Origin: Isoetes taiwanensis
Lineage: Eukaryota > Streptophyta > Lycopodiopsida > Isoetales > Isoetaceae
NCBI GenBank assembly: GCA_021234155.1
Contig: JAJEKV010000054.1
Coordinates: 7,584,655 to 7,648,654 of the forward strand
Direction: 5' to 3'
DNA length: 64,000 bases
Below the pieces are notes generated by a model, which was given only the letters and a program-made list of their open reading frames with translations, was not told the origin of the DNA and searched no databases. Of the stretch, positions 59,665 through 64,000 are shown in pieces; the stretch's first letter is position 1, and every line of letters starts with the position of its first letter. Made by a program: the position numbers and the translations under genes.

Positions 59665-60940
59665 TGTGACGTTCCAATATAATACAAGAATTTGAATTGG
59701 TGACGCCTTAGCGCCATATTTGTGTTAATCTTTTAGTTTGTATTATGCAGAAGATAAATGGAGTATGACCTTGACAACATAAGGGAAAAAAAGGTTAGTT
59801 TTGCTTATTATAGTATATGCAAAAAAATTGTGGTCTGAGCCCTGGAGTTGGCGACCTTGGGTACAACACCAACCACTACTCAAAATAATTCTCAAAGAAT
59901 AGAACACCTTTTTAAATTGTCCACTAGCCATGTCTAGCCAAGTTTATGTGTCCTAAATAATGTCAAAGAACTAAAATTCATTTGTTTTTTCAACATGACA
60001 TGTTTCCATGCCAAAAATGTTCCATCAGAGATACAAAATACTTGGAGATATGGAATTAGAGGTAAAAGCTTCAAAATTAGATGCAAAACTTCAGAATGAG
60101 AGGTTGAATCCGTTGGAGTCGAAGGTAAATCCGTCACTGTTGAACTCTGGTAGGGATTCAAGAAAAGAAATTGCGTCAAATAGCGTAATGCTATTTGTGG
60201 ATAAGGTAGAATGCAACCAAAGTTGCTTTTACAAAAATTAAATGTAGATAGAATATGCACCAAATTTATAATGCATATTAATTACATTTAAGAAATTTAT
60301 GTAGTGAAGGTTAGCAAGACATCTATATCCCCTAAAAAATAAGCAAAACCCATTACATTTTCCCTAGGGTAATGTCTTACAGTCAGATGTAACATTATAG
60401 ACTAAAGATGCCTTTGGGGATTGATGAATTTTATGCTATTGATTTGTTCTTCCTTTTTCTTGTGGTAGACTTTCACTTCTTGCTCTTTACATAAATTTTC
60501 ACATGTTCAAAACATTAAAGTCAACAGTTTCCAATGTCATTTGCTATCTCACGTACATCTCTTATAGGCATGGCATCAAAAAAGCACTTAAAACGAAAGA
60601 AAGTATCATCATAGAGCAAATGTATATAGGGATAACTATTATATGGCAAAAATACAACTGTCCAACATGCCAAAACATGTAGTTTTGCCAGATCTCCAGC
60701 TTCAATACCAACCATTGTCTTTAAACAACTATTGTAAATGCCCAACCATTGTCTTTAAACAACTATTGTAAATGCCCCTTGTGTCGATACATTACTAAGA
60801 ATGCATTTGTAAATCATAAACTAATCTTAAATCCTCAAAAAAAGCATAAAACTATGTGAATGCATGTACCTTTCAAAGCGCACATAAGAACATGGTAATG
60901 ATTCGACATCAAGTTCCCAAACTTGAACAAAGAACAACGT
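59665..60940. other. spacer, possible gypsy LTR start at 59,665
   Basis: GGTGGGGAGAT followed by TGTGACGTTCC resembles the polypurine tract and LTR start of plant gypsy elements. No gypsy coding sequence was recognised on the left, so this is tentative. A 34 bp tandem repeat (AACCATTGTCTTTAAACAAC, then TATTGTAAATGCCC) lies at 60,709-60,777. No gene recognised. Confidence 0.25.
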
Positions 60941-61070
60941 TTACATTTGCTTATGAGACAATATATCACGGGATGGGATGGCGGAAAGAAAAGGTGCTAG
61001 ATGCATCATTTGCTTATGAGACAATATATCCACGAGGGATGGGATGGAGGAAGAAAAGGTGCTAGATGCT
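60941..61070. repeat. two ~62 bp tandem repeats
   Basis: TTTGCTTATGAGACAATATAT..CACG..GGGATGGGATGG.GGAA.GAAAAGGTGCTAGATGC occurs twice in direct succession, from about 60,947 and 61,008. The right copy carries small insertions. Confidence 0.85.
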
Positions 61071-62245
61071 TCTTCATTCCGAGGCCACACGGCCACGAGG
61101 AGGAATACACTCGCATTGCAAACATCTACACCAATTTCTCCTCCGGCAAATGTGATTGAATTAATTTCTAACTATTTGCCTTACTCCCCGCGATATTTGA
61201 CCCTTGATAATGTTTACTTATCTCTTTATCTATCAACCCAGGCGGACAATTGATTCTTCCTCAAATTCCTAGAAAACTTACCATAGGACAAAAATTCTGG
61301 AAAACTTATCATATGGAATCAATTTCTTTCCTTGTTCTTTGTACATCTGAAGCTAATAATTGTGCAATGAAGTTGTCAAAAACTTTTACAATTACGAAAT
61401 TAATTGTGAAGTGATTCGAGGCAAATGTCGATAAGAAGAAAAGACAACTCCATGCATCACTAGTAGTAGTGCTGGACAACCAAAATCCCCCCCCTCGACA
61501 AATCAACGAGAGGGAACAGCTATGACTCAAATTAGTGGAACAACGACCCAAGTAGAAAAAAAGACCTATATGAAGAGGATCTTGGCGAAAGAAGCGTTGG
61601 CCGAGCGGTGACAACTTCACCATAATTTAAACTTCCAATCAGCTTGCAGAAAGCATCTCTAAAAGCGAGCAACATTTCTTCGTGAAAGATTATAAGTACC
61701 TGAAAGCGAGAGATTCGCGACAAAAAGGGAGAAAAAGCTTTACACCATAGGAGTCGGTAGAGGCCGAAAACCAAGCTTCGATTTAAAATTTGAAACCCCA
61801 ATATAGCTCTCCACGGTAGCATCCTCTACACAAACCGTCTCTTAAACCTTGATAGCCCTTGATCCCTTGATTCACGAATTATAAAACAAGACCGGATCTA
61901 ATGGTGATCCATGGATTCCGTAATAGGAATTTGGTTGTCGGTAAGATCAGGGATCGATTCCTCCACAAATCCTTTCCTCTGGCCCGATCTATCTCGACCC
62001 ATCGGGTTTTGAATTGTTTGCCTCTCCTTCTTTATATAATGCAAGACAATCCGGAAGCTTACGGGCAGCTAGGCCTAACACCTACACGAAGCTTCAAGAC
62101 ATACGGGAATATATCTATGTGTCAACTTTTGAAAGGTGTAGTACCTAATAATTTTAAAGGCTTACACGTATACAACTCTAAGCAAAAATATCAATTTTCC
62201 ATAAGTATCTCAAGCTGCCCCCTTATCCTCCATATTACAATTATA
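61071..62245. other. spacer, no gene recognised
   Basis: Short open stretches only. A TATA-like CTTTATATAATG at about 62,030 could serve a promoter, but no transcript unit was identifiable. Confidence 0.4.
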
Positions 62246-63815
62246 TATTAGAGATATGCCCCAAATACATATATTATACGGCCATGTCACCGCATTACTT
62301 GTCATTATGACAAGTACTAGCTAGACGTATAGGGTTGCACCTAGGGGGCAACATCGTAAGTTGTGCATGTTTAATAAACATACATTTGGCCAATGGCTAA
62401 CCTAACCCTAAGGGTTTCTATGAAAGGGCTCTCCCCTTAAACCCTAAACCTTTTCTTCTCTTTGCATTTAGGGTTTCCTTGAGCTTCCTTTCCTTCTTTT
62501 CATTATTTAAAGGTTTTATTTGGGCCATTTAAGCCCAAACCGGGACTTCAATTGCATTGCCAGGCTCTGAAAAGCCGCCCTTGCACAACAGATCTTCGAG
62601 CAACAACAGTCTTCAGCAGGATCAGAAGCATGGACGCATTCCGAGGATCCGAAGCAAGCCACGCGCCAGGTAAATGGTCATTCTGTTGTGCAAAGTCGCC
62701 TTTTAGCTTGGCAATGAGCTGGGTTAGCATGTTAGTTCAGCTTTAGAGGCCTTATAGACCCCGAGATCATAAGCTCTAACAAATGAACCTAACTTTGGAT
62801 GTTTAGGTAGGTAGATTAGATGTTATTCTTCATTTCAGTTCTGTGATGATATTGGTATTTCACTCTGTGACCTCCATGTATTGGGAAGGGGGGTAGAGGC
62901 CTAAAGCCTGTGTAGCATATGATCCTAGTTAGCCTACTAGTTCCCAATTACATGCGGCCTGTGCACAGGAGCCCTCCAAGTTGTGAGTAGAGGGGCTAGA
63001 CCGGCAGAACAAGGGGGTACTTGTCCCAACACAGAAGCGATCCCTCTGGTGTGTAAAGCCTACCAGGGATCCTTGTGAGCTAGGCTTAATGGCTTGCCAC
63101 TGCGTGTGGGCAAGGCATGAGCTCGGACACAGGTGGGTGATCGTCACTCTCCATTGGGTTCAAGTCGAATAAGGGCAGTGGCCCTCTAGCCACCTGTGTT
63201 GGGCATGGCAGCCTCTGGAGGAGAGGTGACTCTCCTCCTGCCTCATCGGGGCTGGGGAGATGCAACTCAGTAGTAGCCCTCTTGGCTATGTACCCGGCAA
63301 GCTACAGTCAGGTCCCAACACTTTTCAACCTACTCTGCAAAGTGTGCACAGGAGGGGCGGATGGAGTGGACTACCCAACAACCATGTTCTTATGCCAGCC
63401 AAATCCATTTGCCATGAATTATGTCTGCAATGACTTCTGGACGCCCAAGCCGTCAGTCGAACCCCCTTGGGTCTGAGCCCTGGGTAGGATTTTCCTTGTT
63501 GTTATTGTTCGTATTGATGCTATTGTATATGTGATGATTATGATGTGTTCACCCTTCGAGGTGATTGTATTGATATATTGTTATTATATGCTCATGTTTA
63601 TTCACGCTTCATGACTAGGTCAACCCGAAGGGAGGCGATTGAATGACATATCCACTCTTCCCTTCTTTGGCTCATTCCTTTGGGGTGGTGTCAAGTGGAT
63701 GGCCCTGCCGGTTTGGGTGACGAGCCGGGGAATGCTCGCATAACCGATACGATGTGTGCATCATTATAAGGAGTGGGGGCGTCACAAATTGAAATGTGCT
63801 CCGTGAATTTTTGCC
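62246..63815 (+). mobile_element. LTR-like region, tentative
   Basis: Starts near TATTAGAGATATGCCCC, which resembles the start of long copia LTRs in plants, and runs through promoter-like motifs (see 62,430-62,560). It ends near 63,790, and a TGGTATCGAGC at about 63,826-63,836 is close to the tRNA-Met primer-binding sequence TGGTATCAGAGC. Length of ~1.5 kb fits a long LTR. No gag or pol was read in the 185 bp that remain, and a gypsy origin is equally possible. Broken or whole cannot be judged. Confidence 0.3.
62430..62560 (+). promoter_or_regulatory. telo-box plus TGGGCC promoter motifs
   Basis: TTAAACCCTAAACC (about 62,438-62,451, telo-box AAACCCTAA) and a nearby TTAGGGTTT lie just upstream of TTTGGGCCATTTAAGCCCAAA-like inverted GGGC sites (about 62,519-62,540). 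In plants the telo-box with site II (TGGGCC) elements is typical of promoters for ribosomal-protein and other growth genes. A short ATG frame at 62,630 ends at a GTAAAT splice donor (62,670). It may be an LTR promoter or a host promoter fragment. Confidence 0.4.
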
Positions 63816-64000
63816 GTGCAGTGATGGTATCGAGCGGTATGGTGAACACTGTGCGGATATGCCGAGGAGGATTTTGTTGGATTGCGAAGTGCATCCGCTG
63901 AGAAGAATAATACCCGCCCTCGAGGACATTCATCACGGACGATGAACTTCGAGGTTTCGGCTGGATGGAAAGCATCCTCAAAAGCGCTCTTGCGGCATCT
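63816..64000. other. window end, unassigned
   Basis: The minus strand is open from the window edge through 63,691 (96 or more codons, cut by the edge) but the sequence matches no family I recognise. It could be the start of an element body following the LTR-like region. Confidence 0.3.

Noticed and set aside
62400-62480. Interstitial telomere repeat
   Set aside because: Only one to two CCCTAAA-like units are present in each place; a telo-box promoter motif explains them better.

Overview
This is plant nuclear DNA from a large, repeat-rich genome. The evidence is plant-style spliced gene fragments (an mRNA capping enzyme C-terminus, a cullin-3-like N-terminus), a plant-like protein kinase, plant Ty1/copia and Ty3/gypsy fossils, plant L1-type LINEs, a hAT-type DNA transposon, and long AT-rich spacers full of short tandem repeats. 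A gymnosperm or other large-genome vascular plant would fit, but nothing here decides the lineage. No prokaryotic operon, CRISPR array, tRNA or rRNA gene was recognised.

Layout. 1-6.5 kb: GC-rich, badly decayed 3' half of a Ty3/gypsy element and its downstream region. 6.8-15.9 kb: LINE territory on the minus strand, an older reverse-transcriptase (RT) remnant followed by a long LINE that ends in an 18-base poly-T (poly-A on its own strand) and carries endonuclease and RT motifs plus a repeat-rich ORF1-side region. 16-21 kb: AT-rich spacer with one unexplained 157-codon ORF. 21.0-32.7 kb: a third, different minus-strand LINE, most of which lies in a direct tandem duplication of about 5.5 kb (21,678-27,172 and 27,173-32,716). 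Each copy also carries a broken cullin-3-like N-terminal sequence on the plus strand. 33.8-38.1 kb: a 1.4 kb unit repeated three times, whose last copy runs into the 3' end of a protein kinase gene, so the kinase stop codon and last residues occur three times. 38.0-41.7 kb: the only gene-like island, a minus-strand Ser/Thr kinase (38,002-38,978, nearly whole but with a one-base frameshift) and, head-to-head, the last five exons of an mRNA capping enzyme (40,270-41,748, broken). 41.8-47.7 kb: spacer with several small diverged tandem repeats.

47.7-59.2 kb is a nest of elements: a Ty3/gypsy chromovirus fossil on the minus strand with its 3' LTR, a LINE 3' end with a pentanucleotide tail, a plus-strand LINE C-terminal piece, then a Ty1/copia fossil split by a 4.27 kb hAT-like transposon (clear terminal inverted repeats and a 6 bp target duplication). 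The copia 3' region was later hit by a 5'-truncated LINE with a 12 bp target duplication. 59.2-64 kb is mostly spacer with LTR-like stretches, one of which holds a telo-box plus TGGGCC-type promoter motifs.

Functionally only the kinase is a candidate working gene, and its coding sequence needs the frameshift checked. The rest records gene fragmentation, segmental duplication and element nesting. All domain calls come from reading translations by eye; no database search was possible.
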